64,000 bases of DNA from Hedera helix. Taxonomy: Eukaryota > Streptophyta > Magnoliopsida > Apiales > Araliaceae. Positions 48,441 to 61,491 of this stretch are shown piece after piece (the first letter of the stretch is position 1; the number at the start of each line of letters is the position of its first letter). The notes beneath the pieces are model-generated. The model made no database searches. It saw only the letters and a program-made list of their open reading frames with translations, and was not told the origin of the DNA. A program made the translations under genes and the position numbers. Where the stretch lies: contig OX359265.1 in assembly GCA_947179155.2 (NCBI GenBank), positions 60,676,754 through 60,740,753 on the forward strand, read 5' to 3'.

Positions 48441-49689
48441 TTTTTGTATTATCAAATCAGGGCCCCGCTTAGCTGTGTTTTAAAAAAGCTTCTCTCTCCT
48501 TCTAAAAAATAAAATAAAAATTCTTCTCCTCCCTTCCATATAAGGTACTATCATAGTCAAAATACACTTTTTATGCATATTAAAAAAATAAAATAAAATT
48601 TAAATTTATCTCTCACATAAACAAAAAAAATGTAATTTTTTTAAGAATACACAAAAAACATTCTTACTAGTTACTAATTGATTGATGGGTGAGTGACTAC
48701 TACTAATTGATTCAGGCATTGACGAAAATTAGTATAATTATAATATAAGCGCAATTAAATTTAGTGCCTCTTTTGTTACCTAATTCTTTTAATTTCACAA
48801 TTTAGAGTATATATGTTTTATTTAAAAAAAATCAGTCTACCACGGCAATGGAGGATATATCTTTGTAACTTTCTGTATTTAGTTTAATTTAAAGTGGAAT
48901 AATTTTTTACAATGAATTACTTTTTGATATTTACTTAAATATAAGTATTTTATATTAAATTAACGTACTCCTTTTATTTCAAAATATAAAATTATTGTCT
49001 ACTTTATGAAATCACGACTGCATTAGTTGTTTTGACAATTAGGTGTTGGATAACTTAGGAGTCGAAACTTATTTGCCTGGGGCTGAATGAGTGTGAGGCC
49101 CGGTATGGTGTAGAATTCGTTCTTCCCAAATCTAGTCTATTTGGTAACGAATCGATATTAGACATGGTAGCAGTAGTAGTAGATTCAGTTGGCGACACCA
49201 AGATTTGTATAGTAATAAATTTGTGTCAATTTATAATTGCCAAACATATTATTTTTTTAATCCAATTTTATTTATTTTAATTTGAAAATAAATGTCTATT
49301 AAAAAAAAATTATCTCCAAATTACGCATCTTAACTAATCTATTATTATTTTTTTAATTTTATTTAATCTCTCAACTCTTTCTTAGAACAATAAAATAGAG
49401 AAGAGAGAAAAAAGAAAAAGAAAAAAAAAGTGTGATTGTAATTTTAATGTCAAATTTAATAATGCTATTTTCTTAAAATGTATTTCATGTTATTTTCAAT
49501 AATTTTTATTTTAAAGTTAAATAAAAATAATATTAAAAAAGTATGGTCCAAACTAATATTTGCAAAGAGAATAGGAGTATAGGACATAAGGACAAATAGA
49601 TTTAGACAATCGGAAATTAGGATAGAATTATTTGAAGACGACTTCATTTATTACACATTCTTTCAAAAAGTTACCACTTACTAATAATA

Positions 49690-49925
49690 TTTTATCCTTT
49701 TTATTATATAGATCGTGTTTTTTTTTTCATAATATAAGACGTTTTATATATATTTAAGAAAAAAAAAATTATTTTTTATTTTATAATTGAGAGAGAGAGA
49801 AGAGGAAAATGAGTAATTAATTAATGCATGAGTAATAATGAAATTTAAAATCAACATTAATTATCTAACATTAATATTAATAAGATTTCTTAATTTATAT
49901 GATTATATCTTAAATATCCTATATA
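49690..49925. mobile_element. Second copy of the Stowaway-like MITE, inverted
   Basis: Read on the minus strand, this segment follows the element at 13816-14088 motif by motif: AAGATATAATCA, TTAAGAAATC, TTAATGTTA, TTTCATTATTACTCATGCAT, TAATTAATTACTC, the CTCTCTCTCTCAATTA tract and AAACGTCTTATATTATG. Its outermost termini are degraded. Confidence 0.65.
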
Positions 49926-50435
49926 ATAAATAAATAAAAAGTACTTATCTATCAAACTGACAATAAAAAAATACACGTAAATATTCACGATATATATCAT
50001 TTTAATTTAATAATTACACTATTAAATTATCACATTGTATAAACGGTCAAAATGTTAACTCAAATTAAATGCTTGTCAATTTAACTATTAAACTGTCACT
50101 CAATTAGTATTCTGAACTTTTTTTTAATTTTTTGGGGATAAAGTTTTACAATAAAAATAAGAAATAATTTTTATTAATAAATAAATTAAATTACAAAAAA
50201 TATTAAAATTGAGCTGATACCTTCTCAAGTCACTAATTAATTATATAATTGGTCAAAATTTTAACACAAATTAATTTAGTATCATTAGTAAACAAGTGAA
50301 GCATGAAAAGCATAAATTAAACAACGCTTACAAATTGTATATTTAATATGTTCTTTGTACTTTTCAAAACAAATTTGTTTAATACGATATAAATATTTAG
50401 ACGAACAATAGTTTATTATAGGAAATGGTTAAATG

Positions 50436-50550
50436 CACAATAAAAAAATAATATTTTCACAACAACTCTTTTTATATGAGTATGTGGTCTACTTACTATT
50501 TATGTGAGAGAGTTATTATAAAAATATCATTTTTTTGTTGTGAATTTATT
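50436..50550. mobile_element. Palindromic MITE-like element
   Basis: CACAATAAAAAAATAATATT (left) is complementary to AATATCATTTTTTTGTTGTG-like sequence on the right. AACTCTTTTTATATGAGT pairs loosely with TATGTGAGAGAGTTATTATA. There is no ORF. Confidence 0.5.
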
Positions 50551-50587
50551 AGTTCCCTTTATTATAATATTATCTATAACTAATTTT

Positions 50588-50657
50588 GCTGTGAACATAT
50601 TGTATATACTCCCTCATCTCGTGCTGTGAACATATTGTATATACTCCCTCGTCTCAA
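50588..50657. repeat. 35-bp tandem duplication
   Basis: GCTGTGAACATATTGTATAT, followed by ACTCCCTCrTCTC, is present twice with a 35-base offset. Each copy ends in a Stowaway-like CTCCCTC motif. Confidence 0.9.
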
Positions 50658-53600
50658 GATAAAAGTTTTGGTCGACTTTTCATGATGACAAAATTGCCTA
50701 TAATAATATGTCATTAATTCAGCCAAGTATATATTATATACTATTTCTTGAAATTCAGCCAAGTACTCAATAAATATTGCTGTGTTTCTATAAAAAAAAA
50801 AAAAAAAAAAATTGGCATAATCAATTTTCCATAAAAAAAAAAAAAAAAACTCTACACTCAATGTAATCATATTCTCATAAAACTTCTTCTAATAATCCGC
50901 GCATGAATACAAATACTGAGAGCTTGCATGGATTGTATGCTCTACCAAAATATGGCGCAAAATTTTTAAATGAAAAACCAATTTGAAGCAAATTAAATGT
51001 GCAAAATTCAAATTTCATACTTTTCGTCAATTTTTTTGCCAAACGAAAATTTTAAATGGGGATTTCATGCTATAAAAAGCATACAATTATACTCTATAAT
51101 CATCTATTCTTCTATATATATTTTCAGCACAAAAAATTTGTTAACAGTCTTTAAATTGGTATTCCTGCATGTATACATGCAAATCCCATTCAAGTATGCA
51201 AAGCGTACCATGTTTTGTCTCTCATCCATCCCATGTACTTTTGATTTCGATCTAGTTTCTAGATTTATGGGTTTCGATTCTCTCTCTGTATTTTTTTGTA
51301 TAGTTTTTGGTTTTGAATATTCATCAACGTGTGAACTGTGAGGGATTGTTTGATTCAAGTTTGAATTTTTTTTGTTATCGATTTGGTTGACTGTGATTAC
51401 TGTTTCTTTGGTCCGATTGAGTTTTTGTTTTTGGATTGTTTAATTTTCAATTGATTCAATGAATTTACCTTATTTTATAATAAGAAATGGAAAATGACCA
51501 TGAGCCTTTAGCAGCCCCTCATTTTTAGTTATAATTACTTTACTTTCATGAATCTAACTAATGGACCCAGTATAGTTTTTAGATGATTTGTTTCCCTTAT
51601 TTCAAGTAAAGTATATTTGAAACTTATAAAAAGATACCAAAACTGATTTATGCTTTGAAATTAATTTATGAATTTGTTTGAATATAGAAAACAAATTTGG
51701 TTTAAGGCTTTGAGCATTTGGTGAATCATTCAAATTGAACCACAAGTAACCGAAGTAAAATTTTAAATTGTATCTAAATGTTTTTTATTTGAAATTTATT
51801 TTGAAGTTTGGATTATGAATATTTATTGCAATTTATAAATATTATTTTGATTAGTTTAAATTTTTTTAATTTAATTTAAACAAAAAAATTAGTTAAAATC
51901 CGTCCCTATCAAAAAAAAAAAAATTAGATCCGCTCCTGCCCACACCCGGTAGTGTACTTGCTTGCCGATCATGAAAATTTTCCCACCCCTTTCCGAACGA
52001 CTCTAATTTTTCTGTTTTATTCATCGTCTCATTTGTTTTTCATGATAATAGATATTGTATATTTTTAATTAGATAAAAATTACTTATAACTACTATATAA
52101 AATGAGATAAGACACGCTATCAGAATTCTTCAGAACCCTTAAAACTCAAGGTGTTTGTCCGGTGTCCAAAGCAGCCGGTTTGGGACAAAAAAGACTGGTT
52201 TGGGGGTTTGGTATTTACTGTTTTATTAATTATTTTGTCCATCGATTGTTATATTAAAAAAAATAACTTCTTCTTTTCATGCAAAAAACGACTAACACGG
52301 ACTGCTCTCTAGCTAATTTAGGTAACTGCATGCAAGGTAATGATTCTCATTTGCATAATTTAAAAATATTAAGAATGTATTTTTGTTCTATATATATTTA
52401 TCTCTAAAATTAATAAATTTTTAGTGTATTAGTGGTGATATATGAGAACAGACTTGACGATATTGTGTCATTTGATTCATGTTATGCTACTGTCAACAGA
52501 AGAAAAAAATAATAATACTCTTTACATGAAATAATTTACTTTTATAAATGACAGTGCTTTCATGGAACAGAGGAAGTATAAAAATAAGCTCTACAAAATC
52601 TTGGTTATTTTCTTTTTAACTTTTTACACACAATAATAAAATATTTAAATAGAAATTAAATTAAATGTTAAATGTATAGATGTGGATTGAGTTAAACTAT
52701 TATGCAGCATTGCACCAACCAAAAAGATCGAGAGGACCTACTAAGCTAATTAGGCACTTAAAGTGAATGACTTAATTATTTAATTAAACTTCGATGCACA
52801 TGTTGCTACCAAAGAGCTAGCAATGTTACTTAATAAATGTGTGTGATGAAAGAATAAAAAGATTACTATATGAGGCTTCTTGCAAGTTGCAACAACCTTT
52901 ATTTATCAACTCAAGCCATCACATGTTTCTGTTTTTGAAAACCAGCCAGAACATGCATGGAGGAGGACTTCTAGCTTTATTAATTAAACTTCCATATTCT
53001 TAATGGCCTTCAAATTTCTAAGGACGTACGCATATAACTATCATTGTCCAAAATATTAATAAAGAACTCAAAAAAAAATTAAGCATACAAGACTAATAAA
53101 TATTCATTAAGCCTAAATTTTTTAGTATGATAAATAAATTATTATATCATATATTTAAAATTTTGAGTATTATTATATATAAATAAAAGTATATGCTATA
53201 TATAATTATATTTATAAATATAACTATATAAATATATTTATAACTTTATATATTCGGCCGATTCACTATAATTAAATTTTTTTATGAATGTATGGCCGAC
53301 TAAACTCTGATTTTTTTTATTTTATAATAATCAATTTGTTAATTTTTTAATTTTTAATTTAATTTATTATTGATTTAATCAAATAATTTTTTATAGTCGT
53401 TACTTGTTCACCCTATCAGTCATTTATAAATAAATAAGTATAAATACACAATATTTAAATATTATACTTATTTTAATTATTAAAAAATAAAATATAATAA
53501 TTAATTTTGTGTTCTTAAACTTATTTACGATTAATAGGCAGGCTGGCAGGCACATGGCTGAGTTGTCAATTACCGTACGATTCATCACGTGTATCACGAA

Positions 53601-53789
53601 ATTATTTTGTCGCATATTCATAATTGCAGTTTGCTTTTTCCTCCTCCTATTGTTCGAATTAGTACGTACTTATTAGACGAACTCTCTCCAAGTCATTAAT
53701 GCCGAGATGTGCTCCAACTTGGATACACGCTATAAGCACCAACCTTTTCTTCTTCTTTTTTTTCTTCCTTTCCTTATTTTTTTATTTTA

Positions 53790-54430
53790 AATGTAACAAA
53801 TATTTTTATTTTTTTCTATTTCTGTAATTCCTATCCCAATCAATGATCCTTCATTTTTATTTTTATAAATTAACTTATGTTATTAAATTTTAATTTAAAG
53901 ACTTAAGAAAAAAATTACACATCGAGTTTACTTTCTTATTTTATTAGGTTATATTCCTAAGAGTCTCCTGACATGTTTATAATCTATATAACTTTGATAA
54001 TAATTTCTCACGTTTTCAAATCTGAGTTCCTTAAATCTCAAATCGCTTGGTAACAATTTTTTATTTCTTTCTATTTCTCTAATTCCTATCCCAATCAGTG
54101 ATCTTTCATTTTTATTTTTATAAATTAACTTGTGTTATTAGATTTTAATTTAAAGACTTAAGAAAAAATTACACATCAGAGTTTACTCTCTTATCTTATT
54201 AAGTCATATTCCTAAAGGTCCCTCACTTAAGGTTTATAACCTACAACTTTAATAACAACCTATGACGTGCTTAAATTCGGGTTCTTTGAATCTCCAATTC
54301 CTTGGTAACAAATATATTTTTTTTCCTCTTCTATTTCTCTAATTCCTATCCCAATCAGTGATCCTTCATTTTTATTTTTATAAATTAACTTATGTTATTA
54401 AATTTTAATTTAAAGGCTTAAGAAAAAATC
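53790..54430. repeat. Tandem array, about 2.4 copies of a 255-260-bp unit
   Basis: AATTCCTATCCCAATCAryG recurs at 53826, 54081 and 54341, and each occurrence is followed by TTCATTTTTATTTTTATAAA and TTAATTTAAAG. The first two units also share TTACACATC, GTTTAC, CATATTCCTAA and CTTGGTAACA. The third is truncated after CTTAAGAAAAAATC. Divergence between units is moderate. Confidence 0.85.
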
Positions 54431-56650
54431 TGGATGGAGGTCAAGAGGGAAACAAAAATAAATTTATCGTTGCTATGCAGCTCATGTGCTCTTCATACTG
54501 TCAAATAGATAATTTCAATCCAGAGACCTAGCAGAAAATCTGAACAGATCACAGGTGGTCAAAAGGAGGAATAGGGGAAAACATTTGCTCTGTAACTCCT
54601 GTGTTGAGTTGCCAATGTTGCCGGTTATATTTTGGAGGCTTAAAGATGAAATTTGAAGGGAGAAGAGGAGGTCAGGAAGAGATTCTGCATTAAATAAATA
54701 TTACTCCCTCGAGATTCTACATTAACTGAATGTTGCTTTTTCCGTTTTAAATTATAAAATTATATTATTGACGGATAAAAGTTAATTTGAAATATTTTTA
54801 AACTCAAAATTAAGATGATTTATTAAAAATTATGAAATAATAAAACACGTAATGAATAGTATTTTTTAGATAATTTACAATATTGATCATTGTATTAATT
54901 AAAATTAAAAAAAATCTATGTCAATTTTAAATTTAAAAATGTTTTCAATAATGATCTTCTGATATCAAAAAGTAAAAAATAATCTTTGGAACATAAAAAA
55001 TACAAGTAATAGCTAGAGTTTAATTCTCTTTCTTAAATTAATCTGCAGGCAGTAAAAAGTGCTGCCGTAAACACAAGAATCGTCGAGTCGAGTCGAGTCC
55101 ATGGGCTAGGCAAGAGAAACTGGAGTGGTTAACAAGGTTGGGAGACCTAGACCTAGAAGAGAGGAAGAAGACAAGTCTTCTTGGGCTAGCTAGCTATCTT
55201 CTTGGACCTCATAATCTTTACACACGAACATTCTTGAGAATTATTATCTAATGTACTTGACCCCAAATAGTTTTTACCACCAACACACTTCCCCCTGTTA
55301 CTTTTCATATGAGTTCCTTCTATTCTACAGGCTTTGTCCTCAATACGATTAATTCCATGTAATCGGTAATCCCCATTCACCACAATTGGCTTCTTCTGAT
55401 GTGTCTGGGCCTCAAAAGATTTAGACAATTGACATATCATTTAAATATTGTAGACAAGCGTGTTTAAAAAAATATTCAAATGAGTCTGGGAACTTAATTA
55501 TTTATGAATAATCTATCTAGCATTTAATAATTTTGCCATGTTTAGGGTTTACCTGATCAGCAACCGGAACCTTAACGGTCGTGCTATTTTACTCGTATTT
55601 TGGACAATTTTAATATTTTCTATACCGAGGCCCGTTATTAAACGAACTCGTCATCCCAGAAGTACAAATTGAGTTTTTTACTAATTGGCTAGATTATCAC
55701 TCTAAAAATACGACAACTTTCAGACGCATTAGCTGAAAAATATATATAAAAACAAAAGCAACAACTTTCTTAATTAACAAAATTAACATGTATTTTGCAC
55801 GGGTCTTATTTTAGTAACGTATAGTTGATAAAATAAATTTTATATGAAAATAATTTATTTTCGAAATTATATTATTTAAATAATAATAAAATATTATTAA
55901 TACTTATATTTTAATTATATCAACAAATTTATGTTAAGTAGATGAATTTTGTTTTTTTTAAAATTATATTATCTAAATAGTAAAAACAAATTAATATTAC
56001 GTAAGATGAACTTATTTTAGTTGTGTCCTTATAAAACTATATTATTAATTCTTGTCGCCTTATAAAATCGTGTTATTAAATTTTTTTTTTGATTTAGATA
56101 AATAAACAATAAAAGTTGACTTAACATATAAAAAAAATAAAAAGTCAAATAAAAAAAAAGACGAATGAATTATCTATTTAATTATAATATAAATAAATAA
56201 CAAAAAATTTCTCAATCATCCTTGCATGAAATAGTAAACAAAATCTTATATTTATGTGAAATATATTGTGATAATATCAAATTATATTTGTAAAAGTAAT
56301 ATTTATGTTGATATACTAATAAGATCATATTATGCAATTAATTGAGATGGTACAACATTAACAATATATATTTTCCACGTAATTATATCAAGATTTTGCT
56401 TTGCTTCGCAAGTGTTTTATTTGGGTAATTGAGATTTAAAAATCATACTATTACAATTCAAAAATAATAAATAAATTATTTATTTTAGCATAAATAAGTA
56501 TTGACAATTATATACTTCATTAAAAAAGATTTGGTTTTCATGACGAGAGGACACTCGTGATCTCTCAAAGACGACGCCGACGACACAGGGAAAATAGGCT
56601 TCTTCGTCCAAGAGTAGCTGAGAAAGCTTGAAAGAACCCTGAGAATTGAG

Positions 56651-58769
56651 ATGGCAGATCGTTACTTCGTAAACGAAATGCCAGATTTCATCCCAGAAAC
56701 TGCAGTGGAAAAAGAATCAACAGCTGGTGAAGATTCACTCACAAAGCTTCTCTCTCTTCCCTACAACAAACTCTCTGAGAAGCTCAAAAGAGCAGCCTTT
56801 GACCTAAAAGAAACTGTAATTGATCCAATTGCCCTACCCTTCTTCTTTTTTCGCATGCTAACAATTAATCTGGGAATTCCCACCAAGTGTTTGTGTTTAT
56901 GTTTAATTTGTGTTTTTCTTTTTAAGGTTGTGAGGGAAACATGGATATCCTCTGGGAAGCGCATAAAAGACTGCACACTCTATACTGGGGCCATGGGAAC
57001 GGCTTTCTTGCTATTCAAAGCATACCAGGTTACTAACAACCGGAATGATCTATGTCTTTGCTCTGACATTGTTAAGGCTTGTGATTCTGCTTCAACTGCT
57101 TCTGGGTAACCTCAATCCCTACCTCTATTTGTGTGTGTGCGTGTGTGAAATTGGTTATTGATGACCAGATTGGGGGGAATTGCTAGAATTATTTAGTAGT
57201 GTGCTGCCTGCACCCTTTTGTGGGATTGGCTTGAGTTTTATCCAAAGGGCATTATTGTTTGTTCTTCTTATTTTATAAGATAACGATGAAGTCTAATTAG
57301 CTTTTTTATTCATCGGTTTGGAGGCGCGTGACATTTTTATGTGGGCAGACTGGGGTATGTGCTCTTGGTGCTGTTGTGGCAATGCACAGTGGTGATGAAA
57401 AGCTCTGTGCTCGCTATTTAACTCGATTTAAAGAGGTAAAAATTTTATCTTGTTTACACATCTTTGGTGGCAATTTTTATCTTTGCACTTGAGCTGACTT
57501 TTGCTAGTTTGAGTAAGTTTAATTATGTTTCTGCAATCTGTTGCAGATTGCGCTTCCAAAAGATCTTCCAAATGAATTGTTGTATGGGAGATCAGGGTAC
57601 TTATGGGCATGCTCATTCTTAAATAAGAATATTGGTAAAGAGACAATATCTTCTACTCAAATGGTAAGGCCTTCTAAACATGTATTTCATTTTGGTTTTC
57701 TTACTTCTGAATAAGATTGTCTTATGATGGGTTTTATGTTTTGTGCAGAGAGCAGTTGTGGATGATATTGTAAAATCTGGTAGACAATTGGCAAAGGGAA
57801 AATGTCCATTGATGTACCAATGGCATGGGAAAAGATATTGGGGAGCTGCCCATGGACTAGCTGGAATTATGCATGTATTGATGGATATGGAACTGAATGT
57901 GGACCTGCTGGAGGATGTCAAAGGTACACTACATTATATGGTCAAGAACCGCTTTCCTAGTGGGAATTATCCTTCAAGTGAAGGAAGCGAATCAGACCGT
58001 CTTGTTCATTGGTGCCATGGAGCTCCAGGAGTTGCTCTTACTCTTGTCAAAGCAGCCAAGGTAAAGTTTGTGAGGGTTTTTATTTTCATCGTGACTTAGT
58101 ATGACAGAAGAAACCAATATAATTAAGGAAATGGTAACTATGTATTGGTTCAGTAACAGCTGTTGGATTTGCATTCTACGATGGATAGAGATCAATACTT
58201 AATATGGCAGCACCCATCATGGTAGCGGTGGCTAGGGCTGGATTTGCATTCTACCATGAAAAGAGGGATAAACACTTAACATTGCAATAGCCATTGGGAC
58301 ATGACATTACATACTTCATATTCATAGCCAGCATATACTTTCATAAAGCAAACTCAACCAAAAATCATGTCCTCCACCTGTATATTGTCAAATTTCACTA
58401 CTGTTTATGATTACTTCAAATTCTTGTCAGGTCTTTGGTGATGGTGAGTTCCAGGAAGCAGCTGTGGACGCAGGGGAGGTTGTATGGAACCGGGGTCTTC
58501 TTAAACGAATCGGGATTTGTCACGGAATCAGTGGGAATGCCTATGTGTTCCTTTCACTTTACCAATTGACAGGTAATGTGGAGTATTTGTACAAGGCCAA
58601 GGCTTTTACTTGCTTTCTGCTTGACAGAGCTCAAATTCTGATATCAGAGGGGATAATGCATGGGGGTGATCGCCCCTATTCATTGTTTGAAGGAATTGGG
58701 GGAATGGCTTATCTCTTCCTGGATATGACTGAACCATCCAATGCTAGGTTCCCTGCATATGAACTTTAA
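56651..58769 (+). CDS. LanC-like protein (GCR2/GCL family)
   Basis: Six exons, 56651-56815, 56927-57105, 57324-57435, 57547-57663, 57749-58060 and 58431-58769, sum to 408 codons (407 aa), the usual LanC-like length. Conserved elements are YTGAMGTAFLLFKAYQ, VTFLCGQTGVCALGAVVAMH, NELLYGRSGYLWACSFLNK, YQWHGKRYWGAAHGLAGIMH, LVHWCHGAPGVALTLVKAAK, RIGICHGISGNAYVFLSLYQ and the end YSLFEGIGGMAYLFLDM. The Cys of HWCHG and the Cys-His of ICHG are the zinc ligands of LanC-like folds. Mammalian LanC-like proteins add glutathione to dehydroamino acids. The Arabidopsis GCR2 protein was once proposed as an ABA receptor, a claim that has been disputed. Intron 1 is 111 bases with no stop, so an unspliced message would stay in frame. 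The gene looks intact. Confidence 0.93.
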
Positions 58770-59542
58770 CCCACTTATGTAGTTGAAATGTATCTTGTAG
58801 TCTTCTATGGTCTTTCTTATGAGCACTTAGCTTTCATGTATATGTGAAATAAAAAGTTTTGAAATTGTCTCCAAGTTTTGGTTTTTGTTATCATTTGAGT
58901 TGTAAGATATTGTCCGAGTTACAATTTATTGCAGAGTCCAATCATAAAATTGATATGCATGGGTACTGAACATTTTGTGCAAATGCCACAATCTCCATTT
59001 TGTACTTCTGCACCTAGAGAAGACTGCTTCTTGCCAATGTTGGCAAAATACTCCGCTAAGTTGACGAGGGTTTACATACATCTTCCCAAGTGATGGGGTC
59101 TTCAACGAAAAATCTTAAATTGAGTTATCCATTTTCACCATCTAATTTGCCATTTATTTTCTCTGTTTGACACAATGATGGGGTTGTATCACCATCAAAA
59201 TTAAATTCAATGACTATTAAAATATCTTTATTTGCTTGATTTTACTAAAGATGCATTATTCTGTAATTTCTAAAAACTAAAGTCTTTAACAAAGCTTTTT
59301 TTGAGTGATTCATAGTGTCTTTCAATTTAACTGTGCTGAAACAACCAGAGTTCCTTGTATTTCGTTGAATTTGGATGAGTGCTTTTATTGTTAACTCTAA
59401 TTCAAATTCCACTAATGTTACAAGAGAAAACTGCTTACACCAACCCAGTATCTGAATGCAAACTGTGCACTCACAAAAGGACCCAGATTTTTCTATCACA
59501 CAATACAGATGGAGCCGCCAGAAAGAATCTTAAGGATCCTAT
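58770..59542. other. Spacer between convergent genes
   Basis: Holds the 3' UTRs of the LanC-like gene (AATAAAAAG near 58848) and of protochlorophyllide oxidoreductase. No gene is seen. Confidence 0.5.
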
Positions 59543-61352
59543 CTAGGCCAAACCAACAAGTTTCTCACTGACTTCCCATACCTTGCGTGCCTTCTCCACA
59601 TCACTAGCTTCTTCAGACAACTGGTTTTCAAACGAAGCTGAGTCCTTGTTCCAGCTCCAGTAGACTCCCGATTTTGTTAAGCTTGGTTCACTCACAACCT
59701 AAATTGAAAACCATCTCAAAGTTTATGCACGGCAACAATAAATGTGATCTGACCACTGTGTAAATATATTTTTTTATTAATCTACGTTGTCATAGTAATA
59801 TCTAATTTTTACCTGTGCAAGTCGCTTCCCAGATTCTGCTTCAGACACGTAGCCCTTGGTGATGTATTTCTGGAATGGAGGGAAAAGGGTCCTGAACAAG
59901 GGGATGTGCTCCCTAAACAAACCTGTTGTGGCAATGCAGCCGGGGTACAAGGAAGCAAATGTGATCCCTGTATCCTCGTGGTAACGGCGGTGGAACTCTT
60001 GCATGGTGAGCATGTTGCAGACCTTGCTGTCCTTGTAAGCCTTGGCGCCATCAAATTCTCCACCATCAATCATGACAGAGCTGTTGAGCCCATTCAGACC
60101 CCCTGCAAGACCCCTCATGTCTCCGAGGTTGGCCTTTGGAGGTACATTCCCAGCCAAGGTGTTTGTGTTGCCTAAGATATAATTATTGATCATTAGCAAA
60201 TTAACATTTAGTTCTACTGATACAAACATATTGCAATAATCAGGTAAATAATGTTAACTCCTATTGCCTGTGAGCAGTTATTGCTAGTACCTGTGATGGA
60301 ACCAACGATAATGAGTCGCTTTGATGGGTAATCAGACTTGTTCAAGTCATCAAGCAGTAATCTAGAAAGGAGGAAGTGTCCCAAATGGTTGGTCCCAACA
60401 CTAAGTTCAAACCCTTCTGCTGTATATGTAGGCTCCTTGGCAGTTGGGAAGTACACAGCTGCATTGCAAACAAGCACATCAAGTGGCCGGCCTGATCGCC
60501 TGAAGTTATCCACAAACTGCCTGACGCTGTCAAGCGAGGCAAGGTCCAAATGCATGATGGTGTAATTCTCCTTGGAAATGCCAGCTGACTTTGCGGCTCT
60601 TTCTGCCTTGAGGAAGTCCCTGCAGGCCATAATTACATGCCATTTGCCTGTTTCTGCCAAAGACTTGGCCGTGGCCAAACCCAACCCAGAGGAGGCCCCG
60701 GTGATGATCACACTTCCCTTTCTCAAGGTTTTCTTCCCGTCAGTTGCAGCCCGGTTGATTGACGGAGTCGTAACTGCCGTCTCGGCCCTTACAGCTCCAG
60801 CGTTCGATCTTTGGTTGCAATCCCTCTGCAGCAAACCCAATGTCAGTGTATAAGTTCAACAAAGTTGTTGACCCTTTTGCTTTAATCACATTTTTCCATT
60901 CTACATCATTAATTGAACTAAAACTTAGAATGCATCTGCATTTCACATCTGTTATATTCACTTGAATGCTAGTAATTTTCTTTAGAGCATGTATACCGAC
61001 CCGCATATAGATAATTGACAATTCAGCACAGTCCTAGCTAAAAACTCTTGAATTTTGATATTTACCAAGTAATCTTGAGGAAATAAACAATTAAGGTAAT
61101 TTTAGTTAGTACCTTGGTCCTCAAAGAGGAAGAGCTGAAGTCAATTTTGAGATTGTCCGTGAATGAAACCCCATATAGACTAGTTTCCTTCAAAGATGCA
61201 ATGGTCTTGACCTGCATATTTAGAAAATAATAAGTAAAAGTATATTTTGGTAGAGTGGGTAAGAATAAAATCCCACTAAGAAGAAGAAGAAGACGGACCT
61301 CTTTGTTGATTGAGAAAGCAGAGGCAAGGAGTGAAGCAGCCTGGAGAGCCAT
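59543..61352 (-). CDS. POR: NADPH:protochlorophyllide oxidoreductase, chloroplast precursor
   Basis: Light-driven reduction of protochlorophyllide to chlorophyllide. Five minus-strand exons, 61352-61299, 61211-61113, 60825-60291, 60171-59813 and 59698-59543, give 401 codons (400 aa), the normal precursor length. Residues 1 to about 70 are a Ser/Ala-rich transit peptide (MALQAASLLASAFSINKE). The Rossmann NADPH motif is ITGASSGLGLATAKSLAETG (glycine motif at 94-100). LDVLVCNAAVYFPTAKEPTY follows, then the catalytic YKDSK (Y275, K279). GITFASLYPGCIATTGLFRE is the conserved POR segment, and the C-terminus is KVWEVSEKLVGLA. The intron 1 donor is GTCCGT, weak but correctly phased. Upstream elements include a TATA box and GATAAGA I-box sequence. 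I cannot tell PORA, B or C type from the sequence. Confidence 0.95.
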
Positions 61353-61426
61353 TTGTGATGTGTGTAGTAAAATCTTGTTGAGAGGTGTTAGATGATGCTA
61401 CTTCTAGTGATGGGTTGTTTATGTGT

Positions 61427-61437
61427 ATTATATACAT
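61427..61437 (-). promoter_or_regulatory. TATA box of the POR gene
   Basis: The minus strand reads GTATATAATAC, about 76-85 bases upstream of the ATG at 61352. Confidence 0.6.
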
Positions 61438-61484
61438 GCGAGTGCTGGCCCTGCGGGCTGATTTGAATAGAAAAAGGCAGAATG

Positions 61485-61491
61485 GATAAGA
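61485..61491 (+). promoter_or_regulatory. I-box-like light-response element upstream of POR
   Basis: GATAAGA, the I-box core found in many light-regulated plant promoters, lies about 135 bases upstream of the POR ATG. Its function here is inferred only. Confidence 0.35.

Larger units (their letters stand above)
48441..56650. other. 8-kb gene-poor, AT-rich region with repeats
   Basis: I see no protein-coding gene or RNA gene in this stretch. It holds an inverted copy of the Stowaway element (about 49690-49925), a palindromic element at 50436-50550, a 35-bp duplication at 50588, two A-tracts near 50790 and 50834, and a 255-260-bp tandem array at 53790-54430. The rest is very AT-rich. Confidence 0.55.

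Noticed and set aside
55186..55440. Minus-strand 84-codon ORF with five cysteines, reminiscent of a small secreted peptide
   Set aside because: No signal peptide, no recognised motif, no promoter or splice context; treated as chance until a homologue is shown.
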